A stretch of DNA of 64,000 nucleotides from Inquilinus sp. Marseille-Q2685 (GTDB lineage: Bacteria; Pseudomonadota; Alphaproteobacteria; DSM-16000; Inquilinaceae), in contig NZ_CAKAKL010000002.1 in NCBI RefSeq assembly GCF_916619195.1, positions 808,001 through 872,000 of the forward strand, given 5' to 3'. The position numbers and the translations under genes are program-made. Numbering within the stretch: position 1 is the first letter of the stretch; every line of letters begins with the position of its first letter. Of the stretch, positions 26,185 to 34,860 are shown piece by piece. The notes under the pieces were generated by a model. The model was not told where the DNA came from and searched no databases. It saw only the letters and a list, made by a program, of their open reading frames with translations.

Positions 26185-27222
26185 ATGGTCGATGCCGCGA
26201 TCACAGCCGCAACTCCGTCCGCCGCTCCGCCGGCCACGGATGAGGCCGACCTCACGATGCTGTCCCGCATGGCCCACTTCGCCGAGGCGCTGGCCGCCGG
26301 CTTCCAGGCCCAGGGCCTCGCTGCCCTCGCGGCCGGCGATCTCGACCGCGCCGGCAAGGCCGAAGCCGGCTTCAGCAGCCTCTTCCTCGGCATCCGCCGC
26401 GCCATTGCCCTCAAGGCCAGGCTGCGCCGGCAGCGCGAGGAGGCGCAGCACAAGGCCGAAGCCCGCCGGAACCTGCGGCGTGAGGAGAAGAACGACCGAC
26501 GCCAGGCCGTCGCCGAGCGCGTCTCCCGCGCCATCGCCGCCGGCAAGCCCGAAGCCAAGGAGCGGCTGACGACCGGGCTCTGGGAAAAGCTCATCGAGGA
26601 CGAGCGTATCGACGCCGACCTCGCCGACACCGCCCTGCCGGTCGAGACCCTGATCCTGCGTCTCGGCCGCACCATCGGCCTCTCCCGCCGCGCCCTCGCC
26701 GCCGGCCTCGACCCGGCCAAGGCGAAGGCCGATCCGGCCGGCCCGAAGGCATCGGCCGGCACTCCGTTCGTCCCGCCGCCCGGCTACGACTCCAGCGGCT
26801 GGATCTCGGAGGAGCCCGTCACCGAATCCGCATACTATCGCTGCATCCCCGCCGCCGATCTCGGCCTCCCGGGGGACGATGCCTACCTGCACAGGGTCGA
26901 CACCGGCGAAGTCTTCGACGATGACGACAACGTCATCATGAGGCTGCGCGTGCCCGACAATCCCTGGCGAGCCGGTGCCGGCGACACAGTGCTCCCGGCC
27001 AAATTCACGCCGCCCGCCGACGCGGCACCGCCCGATTCCCAGCCGCCCCCGGCCGAGCTCGATCCGGAGGAAGCCGAATTCCAGCGCCGGGCCGCCTATG
27101 CCAAGGAGCGCGGCATCACGCTGGTCAGGCCGCCCGCCCTGGCACGGCGCCTGGGATTGCCCGAGCACGGGCAGGCCGACTGCGCCCGACAACCGGAGCG
27201 CGGCGGACGCTCAGATCCGTGA
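26185..27222 (+). CDS. hypothetical protein, probably LexA-regulated
   Basis: 345 residues, no recognised family. Residues 20-85 are helical and Ala-rich. A strongly basic, probably coiled-coil stretch (about 75-130: KARLRRQREEAQHKAEARR, then RREEKNDRRQAVAERV) follows, then a helical segment near WEKLIEDERIDADLADTALP. The C-terminal half is Pro-rich with a short folded patch (YYRCIPAADLGLPGDDAYLHR). Soluble, no signal peptide. Start at ATG 26185, directly behind a perfect LexA box, so induction by DNA damage is expected. It has no partner gene. Confidence 0.7.
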   Translation: MVDAAITAATPSAAPPATDEADLTMLSRMAHFAEALAAGFQAQGLAALAAGDLDRAGKAEAGFSSLFLGIRRAIALKARLRRQREEAQHKAEARRNLRREEKNDRRQAVAERVSRAIAAGKPEAKERLTTGLWEKLIEDERIDADLADTALPVETLILRLGRTIGLSRRALAAGLDPAKAKADPAGPKASAGTPFVPPPGYDSSGWISEEPVTESAYYRCIPAADLGLPGDDAYLHRVDTGEVFDDDDNVIMRLRVPDNPWRAGAGDTVLPAKFTPPADAAPPDSQPPPAELDPEEAEFQRRAAYAKERGITLVRPPALARRLGLPEHGQADCARQPERGGRSDP

Positions 27223-27284
27223 GCACCGGACGTCCCGGCTCCGCCGCCCGTCAGGTCATGCCGGCGCGGAGCCGCGCCGATATG

Positions 27285-27314
27285 AAAAAGCCCGGCTTCT
27301 GGGGAAGCCGGGCT
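27285..27314 (-). terminator. Rho-independent terminator of the YbjN-family gene
   Basis: AGCCCGGCTTC (27289-27299) pairs perfectly with GAAGCCGGGCT (27304-27314). On the minus strand the stem is followed by TTTTT. Thirty bases after the YbjN-family stop. Confidence 0.85.
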
Positions 27315-27343
27315 CGTCGTCAGCTTCGCATCGGCCGGCCGGC

Positions 27344-27853
27344 TCAGGCTTCGCCGACCGTGTCCAGGATCGCGGCGGAGACCGCCTCGCTGGCGCTCTT
27401 GCCGCCCCAGAGGATGAACTGGAAGGCCGGATAGAAGCGCTCGCATTCGGTCAGCGCGATGTCGACCAGGTCTTCGAGCTGCTCCTGGCTCGCCGCCTGG
27501 GCGCCGCGCAGCAGCGTGGTGTGCCGGAACATCGGCGTCAGCTCCTCGGAGTCGACATCGAAATGGCCCAGCCACATCCGCTCGTTGATGATGCCGAGCA
27601 GCTCCGCCACGTCGCGGCGCTTCTTCTCCGGCACCTTCAGGTCGAACTGGCAGGAGAACTGCATGGCGCTGATCTCCTCCTGCCAGAAGAAGAACAGGCG
27701 ATAGCTGCACCACCGGCCGGCGACCTCGGCCAGCATCTCCTCGTTGCTGGCCCGCTCGAAGCTCCAGTCATTGGCGCCGATGATCTCCTCGAGCGTATCG
27801 AGGGGGTTTTGGGTGAAGGCGGCTTCCTCGAAGGTCTGGGACGCTGTGGTCAT
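27344..27853 (-). CDS. YbjN domain-containing protein
   Basis: 169 residues. Alphaproteobacterial YbjN-like protein: NPLDTLEEIIGANDWSFERASNEEML at the N-terminus, then WCSYRLFFFWQEE and the C-terminal AFQFILWGGKSASEAV. Relatives resemble type III secretion chaperones in fold and act in stress tolerance by unknown means. Start at ATG 27851-27853 behind GGAGG. Single gene with its own terminator. Confidence 0.85.
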   Translation of the reverse strand: MTTASQTFEEAAFTQNPLDTLEEIIGANDWSFERASNEEMLAEVAGRWCSYRLFFFWQEEISAMQFSCQFDLKVPEKKRRDVAELLGIINERMWLGHFDVDSEELTPMFRHTTLLRGAQAASQEQLEDLVDIALTECERFYPAFQFILWGGKSASEAVSAAILDTVGEA

Positions 27854-28034
27854 GATCCTCCGCTCCCGTACCGCGGCGAGGCACATCTATGGCGCTCGCT
27901 GTCGGCCAATACCCAATGTGTAGTGGTGTTAACCATTACAGCCTTTCCAAGACAACGGTCGCACAAGGGCTTGTTGGGCGCAACCGATATGCTCCGCCGC
28001 CACGATAAAAGTTGTGGATGATTTGTGACGAAAA

Positions 28035-28451
28035 TCAGTCCGCCGCCTTGGTACGGGCCCTGCGGCCCTTCGGCGCAGGGGCGGCCGCCGAAGCGGCGGT
28101 CTTGGCCTTGCGGGCGGGATTGGCCGCGGTCGCCGCCGCTGCAGCCGCCGCCGAAACGCGCTTCGCGGCCGGGCGCTTCGCCGCCGCGGGCTTCGCCTCC
28201 GCAGCCGGCTTCGCCGCGGCTTCCAGCGCCGCCACGCGGGCGGCCCGCAGTTCCTGCTCCTCGCGGGCCCGCTGGGCCAGGGCGCGGACGATCTCGAACT
28301 CCTCGCGGGTGACGACGTCGAGCCGCGACAGGATGTGCTCGAACTGCTCGCGCAGGCGGGTTCTCGCCTCCTCGCGCACGCCGGCGACGGCACCGAAGGC
28401 TCCGGTCGCGACGCGGACCAGATCGTCGATCAGCTTGGTGTCGAAGGGCAT
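28035..28451 (-). CDS. UbiK/BMFP-family accessory protein with Lys/Ala-rich tail
   Basis: 138 residues. The N-terminal 75 match the BMFP/UbiK coiled coil (DDLVRVATGAFGAVAGVREEARTRLREQFEHIL, RLDVVTREEFEIVRALAQRAREE), a family that assists ubiquinone synthesis and interacts with lipids. The remaining 60 residues are a low-complexity Ala/Lys/Arg tail, longer than in most relatives, which could bind nucleic acid or acidic membranes. Diverges from lgt. Confidence 0.82.
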   Translation of the reverse strand: MPFDTKLIDDLVRVATGAFGAVAGVREEARTRLREQFEHILSRLDVVTREEFEIVRALAQRAREEQELRAARVAALEAAAKPAAEAKPAAAKRPAAKRVSAAAAAAATAANPARKAKTAASAAAPAPKGRRARTKAAD

Positions 28452-28573
28452 CGCAGGCGGTATCCAGGACAGATCATCATCATCAGGCAATATGGCGGCC
28501 GGTCCCCCGCGTTGCAACACGTTGGACCGCGCGCCTATAAGGGCACGCTTCGCCCCCCGGAACGGGAACAGAC

Positions 28574-29398
28574 ATGGGTTGGTTCGATCCGGTCGCCCTG
28601 CAGATCGGCCCCATCGCGATCCGCTGGTACGCCCTCGCCTACATCGCCGGCTTCATCCTGGGCTGGCGCTACGCGCTGTGGCTGACCCGCCGCACCGCGC
28701 TGCCGCCCGACCGCGCGGCGCTGGACGACTTCCTGACCTGGGCGGTGATCGGCACCATCCTGGGCGGCCGGCTCGGCTACGTCCTGTTCTACAATCTCGA
28801 CGAATACCTGGCGGACCCGGTGTCGATCCTGGAGATCTGGCACGGCGGCATGTCCTTCCATGGCGGGTTCCTCGGGGTCAGCGCCGCGATCGTCCTGTTC
28901 GCCTGGCGGCGCGGCTTCTCGCCGCTGCTGCTGGGCGACGTGGTGGCCGCCGCCGCGCCGATCGGCCTGTTCTTCGGCCGCATCGCCAATTTCGTGAACG
29001 GCGAGCTGTGGGGCCGCGTGGTCACCCAGCCCTGGGTGACCTGGGGCATGGTGTTCCCGAACGCCGGGCCGGCGCCGCGCCACCCCAGCCAGCTGTACGA
29101 GGCCGGGCTCGAGGGGCTGGTGCTGTTCCTGATCCTGCTGCCGCTTGCGGCCAGCCGACGCGTCCGGGCCCGGCCGGGCATCGTCCTGGGCGCCTTCATC
29201 GCCTGGTACGGCGTGTCGCGCTTCCTGGTCGAATTCGTGCGCGAACCGGACGCCCAGCTCGGTTACCTGATGGGCACCGACTGGTTCACCCGGGGCCAGC
29301 AGCTGTCGATCCCGATGGTCCTCGTCGGGCTCGCCATCGTGCTCTGGGCGGCCCGCCGGCCGGCAGTCGAAGCCCCGGCCCCGTCGCCGAGCACGTGA
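28574..29398 (+). CDS. lgt: prolipoprotein diacylglyceryl transferase
   Basis: 274-residue inner-membrane enzyme with seven hydrophobic segments; it transfers diacylglyceryl to the lipobox Cys of prolipoproteins. The Lgt signature GRIANFVNGELWGR is present, together with the essential His in MSFHGGFLG and the C-terminal YGVSRFLVEFVREPD. The stop overlaps the GTG of the next gene (GTGA), so it is coupled to the methyltransferase. Confidence 0.95.
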   Translation: MGWFDPVALQIGPIAIRWYALAYIAGFILGWRYALWLTRRTALPPDRAALDDFLTWAVIGTILGGRLGYVLFYNLDEYLADPVSILEIWHGGMSFHGGFLGVSAAIVLFAWRRGFSPLLLGDVVAAAAPIGLFFGRIANFVNGELWGRVVTQPWVTWGMVFPNAGPAPRHPSQLYEAGLEGLVLFLILLPLAASRRVRARPGIVLGAFIAWYGVSRFLVEFVREPDAQLGYLMGTDWFTRGQQLSIPMVLVGLAIVLWAARRPAVEAPAPSPST

Positions 29399-30477
29399 CC
29401 GCGCTGCTCCACCTTCTGCGTCGCCGCATCGCGGTCGACGGGCCGCTGACGGTGGCGCAGTACATGGCCGAGGCGCTGGGCCATCCGCGGCACGGCTACT
29501 ACGTCAAACAGGACCCGCTGGGCGCGGCCGGCGACTTCACCACCGCGCCCGAGATCAGCCAGATCTTCGGCGAGCTGATCGGCCTGTGGTGCGCCGACCT
29601 CTGGCAGCGCATGGGCGCGCCCGACCCGGTGCTGCTGGTCGAGCTCGGTCCCGGCCGCGGCACGCTGATGCAGGATGCGCTGCGCGCCATCGGCCGCGCC
29701 GCGCCCGGCTTCCGCGCCGCGCTGCGCCTGCATCTGGTCGAGACCAGCCCGGCCCTGCGCGCCGCCCAGGCGGCACGGCTGGCCGATGCGGCCCCGGTCT
29801 GGCTGGACCGGCTGGCCGACCTGCCGGACGGGCCGGCGCTGGTGGTCGCCAACGAGTTCTTCGACGCCCTGCCGATCCGGCAGTGGCAGCGCGGGGCCAA
29901 GGGCTGGCACGAGCGGCTGGTCGGCTGGGACGAGGCGGCCGGCCGGCTGCGCTGGGAGCTGTCGGCCCGCGCCGATCCCGCGCTGGCGCTGATCCCGGAC
30001 GCGGTGCGGGACGCGCCGGAAGGATCGATCGCCGAAGCCTGCCCGGCCGGGCTGTCGCATGCCGCCCTCCTCGGCCGGCGCTTGGCGCAGCAGGGTGGCG
30101 CCGCGCTGATCGTCGATTACGGCCCGGCCCGCAGCGCACCCGGCGACAGCTTCCAGGCCGTCCGGCGCCACGCCTTCGCCGATCCGCTCGACGCGCCGGG
30201 CGAGGCCGACCTGACCGCCCATGTCGACTTCCAGGCCCTGGCGGAGGCCGCGGCCCAGGCCGGCGCCGCCGCCCACGGCCCGGTGACCCAGGGCGCGTTC
30301 CTGGAGGCGCTGGGGCTGCGCGCCCGCGCGGCGCAGCTGAAGACGGCCTCCCCGGCCCGCGCCGGGGAGATTGACGCCGCGGTCGAGCGGCTGGCCGGCC
30401 CGGACCAGATGGGCACGCTGTTCAAGGCCCTGGCTCTGCCCTCGCCCGGCCTCGGCGCGCCGGCGGGGTTTCCCTGA
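29395..30477 (+). CDS. SAM-dependent methyltransferase, MidA/NDUFAF7 family
   Basis: 360 residues. The N-terminus YMAEALGHPRHGYYVKQDPLGAAGDFTTAPEISQIFGE (in blocks) and the SAM motif LVELGPGRGTLMQDALR identify the MidA family, followed by VANEFFDALPIRQW. In mitochondria NDUFAF7 methylates an Arg of a complex I subunit; the bacterial role is assumed to be similar. GTG start overlapping the lgt stop. The order lgt, this gene, pgeF is common in alphaproteobacteria. Confidence 0.9.
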   Translation: MTALLHLLRRRIAVDGPLTVAQYMAEALGHPRHGYYVKQDPLGAAGDFTTAPEISQIFGELIGLWCADLWQRMGAPDPVLLVELGPGRGTLMQDALRAIGRAAPGFRAALRLHLVETSPALRAAQAARLADAAPVWLDRLADLPDGPALVVANEFFDALPIRQWQRGAKGWHERLVGWDEAAGRLRWELSARADPALALIPDAVRDAPEGSIAEACPAGLSHAALLGRRLAQQGGAALIVDYGPARSAPGDSFQAVRRHAFADPLDAPGEADLTAHVDFQALAEAAAQAGAAAHGPVTQGAFLEALGLRARAAQLKTASPARAGEIDAAVERLAGPDQMGTLFKALALPSPGLGAPAGFP

Positions 30478-30529
30478 CTCGGCCGACGATGCTAATCGGT
30501 TCCCGTCCGCATCGGCCGGAGCCCGCCTC

Positions 30530-31294
30530 GTGATCATCGTCGACGCCCTGTCCGCCCTGCCCGGCATCGGCCACGGCTTCTTCCCGCGCACCGGCGGCGT
30601 CAGCGAGGGCATCTTCGCCTCGCGCAACTGCGGTTTCGGCTCCGGCGACCGGCGCGACGCGGTGGCCGAGAACCGCGACCGCTGCCGGCGTGAGCTCGGG
30701 CCTGCCGAGACGCTGCTGACCGTCCATCAGGTGCACAGCCCGGACGTCGTGACCGTGACCGGGCCCTGGACGCCGGAGACGTCGCCCCGGGCCGACGCCA
30801 TGGTCACCGACCGTCCGGGCGTGGCGCTGGGCATCCTCACCGCCGACTGCGCCCCGATCCTGTTTGCCGATGCCGAGGCCGGGGTGGTCGGCGCCGCCCA
30901 TGCCGGCTGGAAGGGCGCGCTCGGCGGCGTCACCGACGCCACCGTCGCGGCGATGCGGGCGCTCGGCGCAGTGCCGGAGCGGATCGCGGCGGCCGTCGGC
31001 CCCTGCATCGGCCCGGACAGCTACGAGGTCGGCCCCGAGTTCCGCGACCGGTTCCTGACGGAGGATCCGGACAGCGCCGGCTTCTTCCGCGTCCCCGGCA
31101 ACGGCGCGCGGCCGCACTTCGACCTGCCGGGCTATGTCGCCCATCGCCTGCGCCGCGCCGGGCTTCGCGAGGTCACCGTCACCGGGCTCGACACGCTGGC
31201 GCACGAGGACCAGTTCTTCAGCTATCGCCGCACCACGCTGAGGAAGGAGCCGGATTACGGCCGGCAGATCTCGGCGATCCTGCTGACGGGTTGA
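30530..31294 (+). CDS. pgeF: peptidoglycan editing factor PgeF (laccase-domain protein)
   Basis: 254 residues of the YfiH/DUF152 family. The zinc-site His and Cys are visible in GHGFFPRTGGVS, VHQVHSPDVV, LTADCAPILFAD, AAHAGWKGAL and AAVGPCIGPDSYEVG. PgeF removes wrongly incorporated L-Ser from muropeptide precursors in E. coli. Earlier purine-nucleoside-phosphorylase and laccase annotations exist for relatives. GTG start at 30530. Confidence 0.9.
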   Translation: MIIVDALSALPGIGHGFFPRTGGVSEGIFASRNCGFGSGDRRDAVAENRDRCRRELGPAETLLTVHQVHSPDVVTVTGPWTPETSPRADAMVTDRPGVALGILTADCAPILFADAEAGVVGAAHAGWKGALGGVTDATVAAMRALGAVPERIAAAVGPCIGPDSYEVGPEFRDRFLTEDPDSAGFFRVPGNGARPHFDLPGYVAHRLRRAGLREVTVTGLDTLAHEDQFFSYRRTTLRKEPDYGRQISAILLTG

Positions 31295-31298
31295 AACA

Positions 31299-31373
31299 GT
31301 GCCGCATCTGATCACCCTGTTCCTGTTCATCATCGTGGCGCTGCTCGGCGGCTGCGTGCTGATGATGATGTGA
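31299..31373 (+). CDS. possible 24-residue lipobox or membrane peptide
   Basis: GTG-initiated frame 4 bases after the pgeF stop. One hydrophobic helix (LITLFLFIIVALLGGC) ends in a perfect lipobox LLGGC, with only VLMMM after the Cys. It could be a minimal lipoprotein processed by the Lgt encoded three genes upstream, or a small membrane protein. No good ribosome-binding site, so coding status is uncertain. Confidence 0.35.
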   Translation: MPHLITLFLFIIVALLGGCVLMMM

Positions 31374-31403
31374 CAAATTCGGGACAGGGTTGCGCGAAGT
31401 CCG

Positions 31404-31432
31404 TTTACACCCCGGTGCGCGCGGGATATACG
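31404..31432 (+). promoter_or_regulatory. candidate sigma-70 promoter of prs
   Basis: TTTACA at 31404-31409 and TATACG at 31427-31432 with a 17-base spacer, about 50 bases before the prs start. Confidence 0.5.
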
Positions 31433-31481
31433 CAGCCGCATCCGGCCCCGGCCACCGCCCGAGACCACCGAGCCGCCCCCC

Positions 31482-32414
31482 ATGAAGATCATCGCCTGCA
31501 ACAGCAATCGCCCGCTCTGCGAGGCGATCGCCGCCTATTTGCAAATCCCGCTGACCAAGGCCCAGATCCGGCGCTTCGCCGACATGGAGGTCTTCGTCGA
31601 GATCCTCGAGAACGTCCGCGGCGAGGACGTCTTCGTGATCCAGCCGACCAGCTTCCCGGCCAACGACAACCTGATGGAGATGCTGGTCACCATCGACGCG
31701 CTGCGCCGCGGCTCGGCCCGCCGGATCACCGCGGTGATGCCCTATTACGGCTACGCCCGCCAGGACCGGAAGACCGGCCCGCGCACGCCGATCTCGGCCA
31801 AGCTGGTCGCCAACCTGATCACCCGCGCCGGTGCCGACCGGGTGCTGACCCTCGACCTGCATGCCGGCCAGATCCAGGGCTTCTTCGATATCCCGCTGGA
31901 CAACCTGGTGGCCGCGCCGGTGTTCGTGAAGGACATCCGCAGCCGCTTCTCCAGCGACAACCTGGTCATCGTCTCGCCCGATGTCGGCGGCGTGGTCCGC
32001 GCCCGCTCGGTGGCGCAGCGCCTGGACGCCGACCTCGCCATCATCGACAAGCGGCGCGAGCGCGCCGGCGTGTCGGAGGTGATGAACGTGATCGGCGACA
32101 TCGACGGCCGCCGCTGCATCCTGATCGACGACATCGCCGACAGCGCCGGCACGCTGTGCAACGCCGCCGTCGCGCTGATGGAGCGCGGCGCGTCCGAGGT
32201 CTTCGCCTATATCAGCCACGGCGTGCTGTCGGGCGGCGCCGTGGCCCGTGTCGGCGCCTCCCCGCTCAAGGAGATGGTGACGACCGACAGCATCCTGGCG
32301 ACCGAGGCGGTGCGGCTGAGCCACAATATCCGGCAGCTGACCATCGCGCCCCTGATGGCCGAGGCGATCCTGCGCATCGCCGAGGAGAAGTCGGTCTCCA
32401 GCCTGTTCCAGTAA
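31482..32414 (+). CDS. prs: ribose-phosphate pyrophosphokinase (PRPP synthetase)
   Basis: 310 residues, the normal length. Makes PRPP from ribose 5-phosphate and ATP for purine, pyrimidine, His, Trp and NAD synthesis. The Mg-binding stretch is [15 protein letters not shown], and the PRPP-binding loop is [15 protein letters not shown]. The flexible loop DKRRERAG is present. Own promoter likely at 31404. Single gene. Confidence 0.95.
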   Translation: MKIIACNSNRPLCEAIAAYLQIPLTKAQIRRFADMEVFVEILENVRGEDVFVIQPTSFPANDNLMEMLVTIDALRRGSARRITAVMPYYGYARQDRKTGPRTPISAKLVANLITRAGADRVLTLDLHAGQIQGFFDIPLDNLVAAPVFVKDIRSRFSSDNLVIVSPDVGGVVRARSVAQRLDADLAIIDKRRERAGVSEVMNVIGDIDGRRCILIDDIADSAGTLCNAAVALMERGASEVFAYISHGVLSGGAVARVGASPLKEMVTTDSILATEAVRLSHNIRQLTIAPLMAEAILRIAEEKSVSSLFQ

Positions 32415-32486
32415 GCCCTGGTCCCGCGACGCCGCCCCGTCCATCATCGAATGGCAACCACGCGGCGGAACAGGGAGGAAGCGGCC

Positions 32487-33560
32487 ATGCGGTGGCTGGA
32501 ATGGGCGCGTCGTGCATCGGTCGGGGCGGCCCTCGCCCTGGCGGCATCCGCGGCGGGGGCGGCGGAGTATCCCGCGCCCCGGGAGGGCGACTGGATCGTC
32601 CGCGACTTCCGCTTCCGGAACGGCGAGGTGCTGCCCGAGCTGCGCCTGCACTACACCACGGTCGGCGAGCCGACCGGGGAGCCGGTGCTGATCCTGCACG
32701 GCACCGCCGGCTCCGGCGCCGGGATGCTGACGCCCGCCTTCGCCGGCGAGCTGTTCGGCCCGGGCCAGCCGCTGGATGCCAACCGGTACTTCATCATCCT
32801 GCCCGACGCGATCGGCGCCGGGAAATCGTCCAAGCCCTCCGACGGGCTGCGGATGCGGTTCCCGCGCTACGGCTACGACGACATGGTCGAGGCGCAGTAC
32901 CGGCTGGTGACCGAGGGGCTGAAGATCCGCCATCTGCGCCTGGTCCTGGGCAACTCCATGGGCGGCATGCAGACATGGCTGTGGGGCGAGGCCCATCCCG
33001 ACGCCATGGACGCGCTGGTGCCGATGGCGTCGCAGCCGGCCGCGATGTCCGGCCGGAACTGGATCATGCGCCGGATGCTGATCGAGGCAATCCGCAGCGA
33101 CCCCGGCTGGAAGGGCGGCGACTACACGGCCCAGCCGAAATCGCTGGCGCTGGTCAACGCCTTCTTCGGCTTCGGCACCAGCGGCGGGACGCTGGCCTAT
33201 CAGGCCCTGGCGCCAACCCGCGCGGCGGCGGACAAGCTGGTCGACGACCGTCTCGCCGCGCCGTTCCCGGCGGATGCCAACGACCTGCTGTACCAGTGGG
33301 AGTCGTCGCGCGACTACGATCCGTCGCCGCGCCTGGACCGCATCCGGGCGCCGGTCCTGGCGATCAACTCGGCCGACGACGAGCGCAACCCGCCGGAGAC
33401 CGGGGTGATGGAGGAGGCGCTGAAGCGCATCCCGACCGCGCGGCTGGTCCTGATCCCGGCCAGCGCCGAAACCCGCGGCCACGGCACCACCGGCATGGCG
33501 AAGTTCTGGGCGGAGGCGCTGCGCAGCTTCCTGCAAAGCGCGCCCCGGAAGGGGACGTAG
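32487..33560 (+). CDS. secreted alpha/beta hydrolase, homoserine O-acetyltransferase-like
   Basis: 357 residues. A signal peptide of about 26 residues (RRASVGAALALAASAAGAA) is followed by an alpha/beta-hydrolase domain: oxyanion HGTAGSG, nucleophile GNSMGG, acid in INSADDERNPP and His in TRGHGTTG. The fold and HYTTVGEPTGEPVL opening resemble MetX acyltransferases. Export to the periplasm argues for a hydrolase rather than methionine synthesis. Start at ATG 32487 behind GGGAGGAA. Confidence 0.8.
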   Translation: MRWLEWARRASVGAALALAASAAGAAEYPAPREGDWIVRDFRFRNGEVLPELRLHYTTVGEPTGEPVLILHGTAGSGAGMLTPAFAGELFGPGQPLDANRYFIILPDAIGAGKSSKPSDGLRMRFPRYGYDDMVEAQYRLVTEGLKIRHLRLVLGNSMGGMQTWLWGEAHPDAMDALVPMASQPAAMSGRNWIMRRMLIEAIRSDPGWKGGDYTAQPKSLALVNAFFGFGTSGGTLAYQALAPTRAAADKLVDDRLAAPFPADANDLLYQWESSRDYDPSPRLDRIRAPVLAINSADDERNPPETGVMEEALKRIPTARLVLIPASAETRGHGTTGMAKFWAEALRSFLQSAPRKGT

Positions 33561-33591
33561 GGCCGGCGCCGGCTCGGTCCGGGCGCCGGCC
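33561..33591. terminator. GC-rich hairpin between convergent genes
   Basis: Perfect 10-bp stem GGCCGGCGCC/GGCGCCGGCC with an 11-base loop, directly after the hydrolase stop. No T-run. Confidence 0.5.
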
Positions 33592-33601
33592 TGCTGTCGC
33601 G

Positions 33602-33736
33602 TCAGAGCACGAAATCCCCGGCGACCAGCGCCGGATGGTTGGTCAGGGCGACGTGGAGGTCGATCGCCTTGTCGCCGTTGACGTCGCCGGCGACGTAGGT
33701 GACGCCGTTGACCACGGTCGCCCGCAGCTCTCCGGC
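33602..33736 (-). pseudogene. orphan RTX C-terminal secretion-signal fragment
   Basis: 44 residues beginning AGELRATV and ending NHPALVAGDFVL. They align with the last 44 or so residues of both RTX genes at 18092 and 23798 (ELR...DVNGDK...DFVL). No RTX repeats precede it; an unrelated hydrolase gene starts nearby on the other strand. It is probably the tail of a third RTX gene left after deletion. An open frame extends to 33802 but without family similarity. Confidence 0.6.
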
Positions 33737-33816
33737 CACGGGGGGATGGACGGACGCCCCTTCCGGCGCCCTGCCCCGCCGACTAGGCTGTCCCGGCAGC
33801 ACGCAGCGGGGCCGGC

Positions 33817-34857
33817 ATGAGCGCGACGCTTCCTCCCTTCTTCGATCCGGCCCGGGCCGGGGATTGGTCGTACCGGCCGGATCTCGACGCCTTGCGTGCC
33901 GCGGCCGAGCACTGGCGCGGCAAGGTCAAAACGGCGGGAGAGCGGCGCACGGACCTGCTGCTGATCGACCTGCAGCGCGATTTCTGCCTGCCGGGCGGCG
34001 CGCTCTATGTCGGCGGCCGGTCCGGGCGTGGCGCGGTCGAGGACACGGCGCGGATCGCCGCCTTCATCCACCGCAACCTCGGCGCCATCGACCGCATCGT
34101 CCCGACCTTCGACACCCACACGCCGCTGCAGATCTTCCACCGGTCTTTCTGGATCGACGCCGACGGCCATGCTCCAGCCCCCTTCACCGTGATCACCGAG
34201 GAGATGCTGGCCGGTGGCGCCATGCGGCCGAGCCCCGGCGTGCTGGCCCTGCTGCCCTCCGGCGTCGCGGCGGAGGGTTGGGTCGAGCGGCAGCTGCTGC
34301 ACTATGTCCGCAGCCTGGCGCGGCAGGGCCGCAACGCCCTGATCGTCTGGCCCGACCACTGCCTGATCGGGTCGGAGGGCCACGCCATGCCGGGGCTGAT
34401 CCAGGAGGCCTGGCTGTTCCACGCCATGCTGCGCGGCGCGCCGACCCCGGTCATCGTCAAGGGCGACGATCCCTGGAGCGAGAGCTATTCCGCCTTCGCG
34501 CCGGAGGTGCCGGATCGCTGGGACGGCGGGCGGCTGGTGAAGCCGCAGGACGATGCGGCGCTTCTGGAGCTGCTGCGCGCCGACCGGATCGTGGTGGCCG
34601 GCCAGGCCGCCAGCCATTGCGTGCGCTGGTCGGTCGACGATCTGCTCGACCGGATGCGGGCGCTCGACCCGGCCCTGCCGGGCCGGGTCTTCGTGCTGCG
34701 CGACTGCATGTCGGCGGTAGTCGGGCTGGATGCCGGGGGCCGGCCGATCCCGGCGCTGGACTTCACCCCACAGGCCGAGGAGGCCTTCGCCCGCTGGGCG
34801 GAGCTCGGCGTCCACATCGTCGAGTCCGTCCAGCCGATGGCGGATTGGCCGCGATAG
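33817..34857 (+). CDS. isochorismatase-family cysteine hydrolase
   Basis: 346 residues, longer than typical members (about 200) because of an insertion in the middle. The catalytic Asp lies in LLIDLQRDFCLPGGALYVGG and the nucleophile Cys in VVAGQAASHCVRWSVDDLL. Zn-type ligands resembling nicotinamidase (TFDTHTP, GHAMPG) are present. Possible roles are amide hydrolysis in NAD salvage or of a related compound. Single gene. Confidence 0.8.
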   Translation: MSATLPPFFDPARAGDWSYRPDLDALRAAAEHWRGKVKTAGERRTDLLLIDLQRDFCLPGGALYVGGRSGRGAVEDTARIAAFIHRNLGAIDRIVPTFDTHTPLQIFHRSFWIDADGHAPAPFTVITEEMLAGGAMRPSPGVLALLPSGVAAEGWVERQLLHYVRSLARQGRNALIVWPDHCLIGSEGHAMPGLIQEAWLFHAMLRGAPTPVIVKGDDPWSESYSAFAPEVPDRWDGGRLVKPQDDAALLELLRADRIVVAGQAASHCVRWSVDDLLDRMRALDPALPGRVFVLRDCMSAVVGLDAGGRPIPALDFTPQAEEAFARWAELGVHIVESVQPMADWPR

Positions 34858-34860
34858 GGC

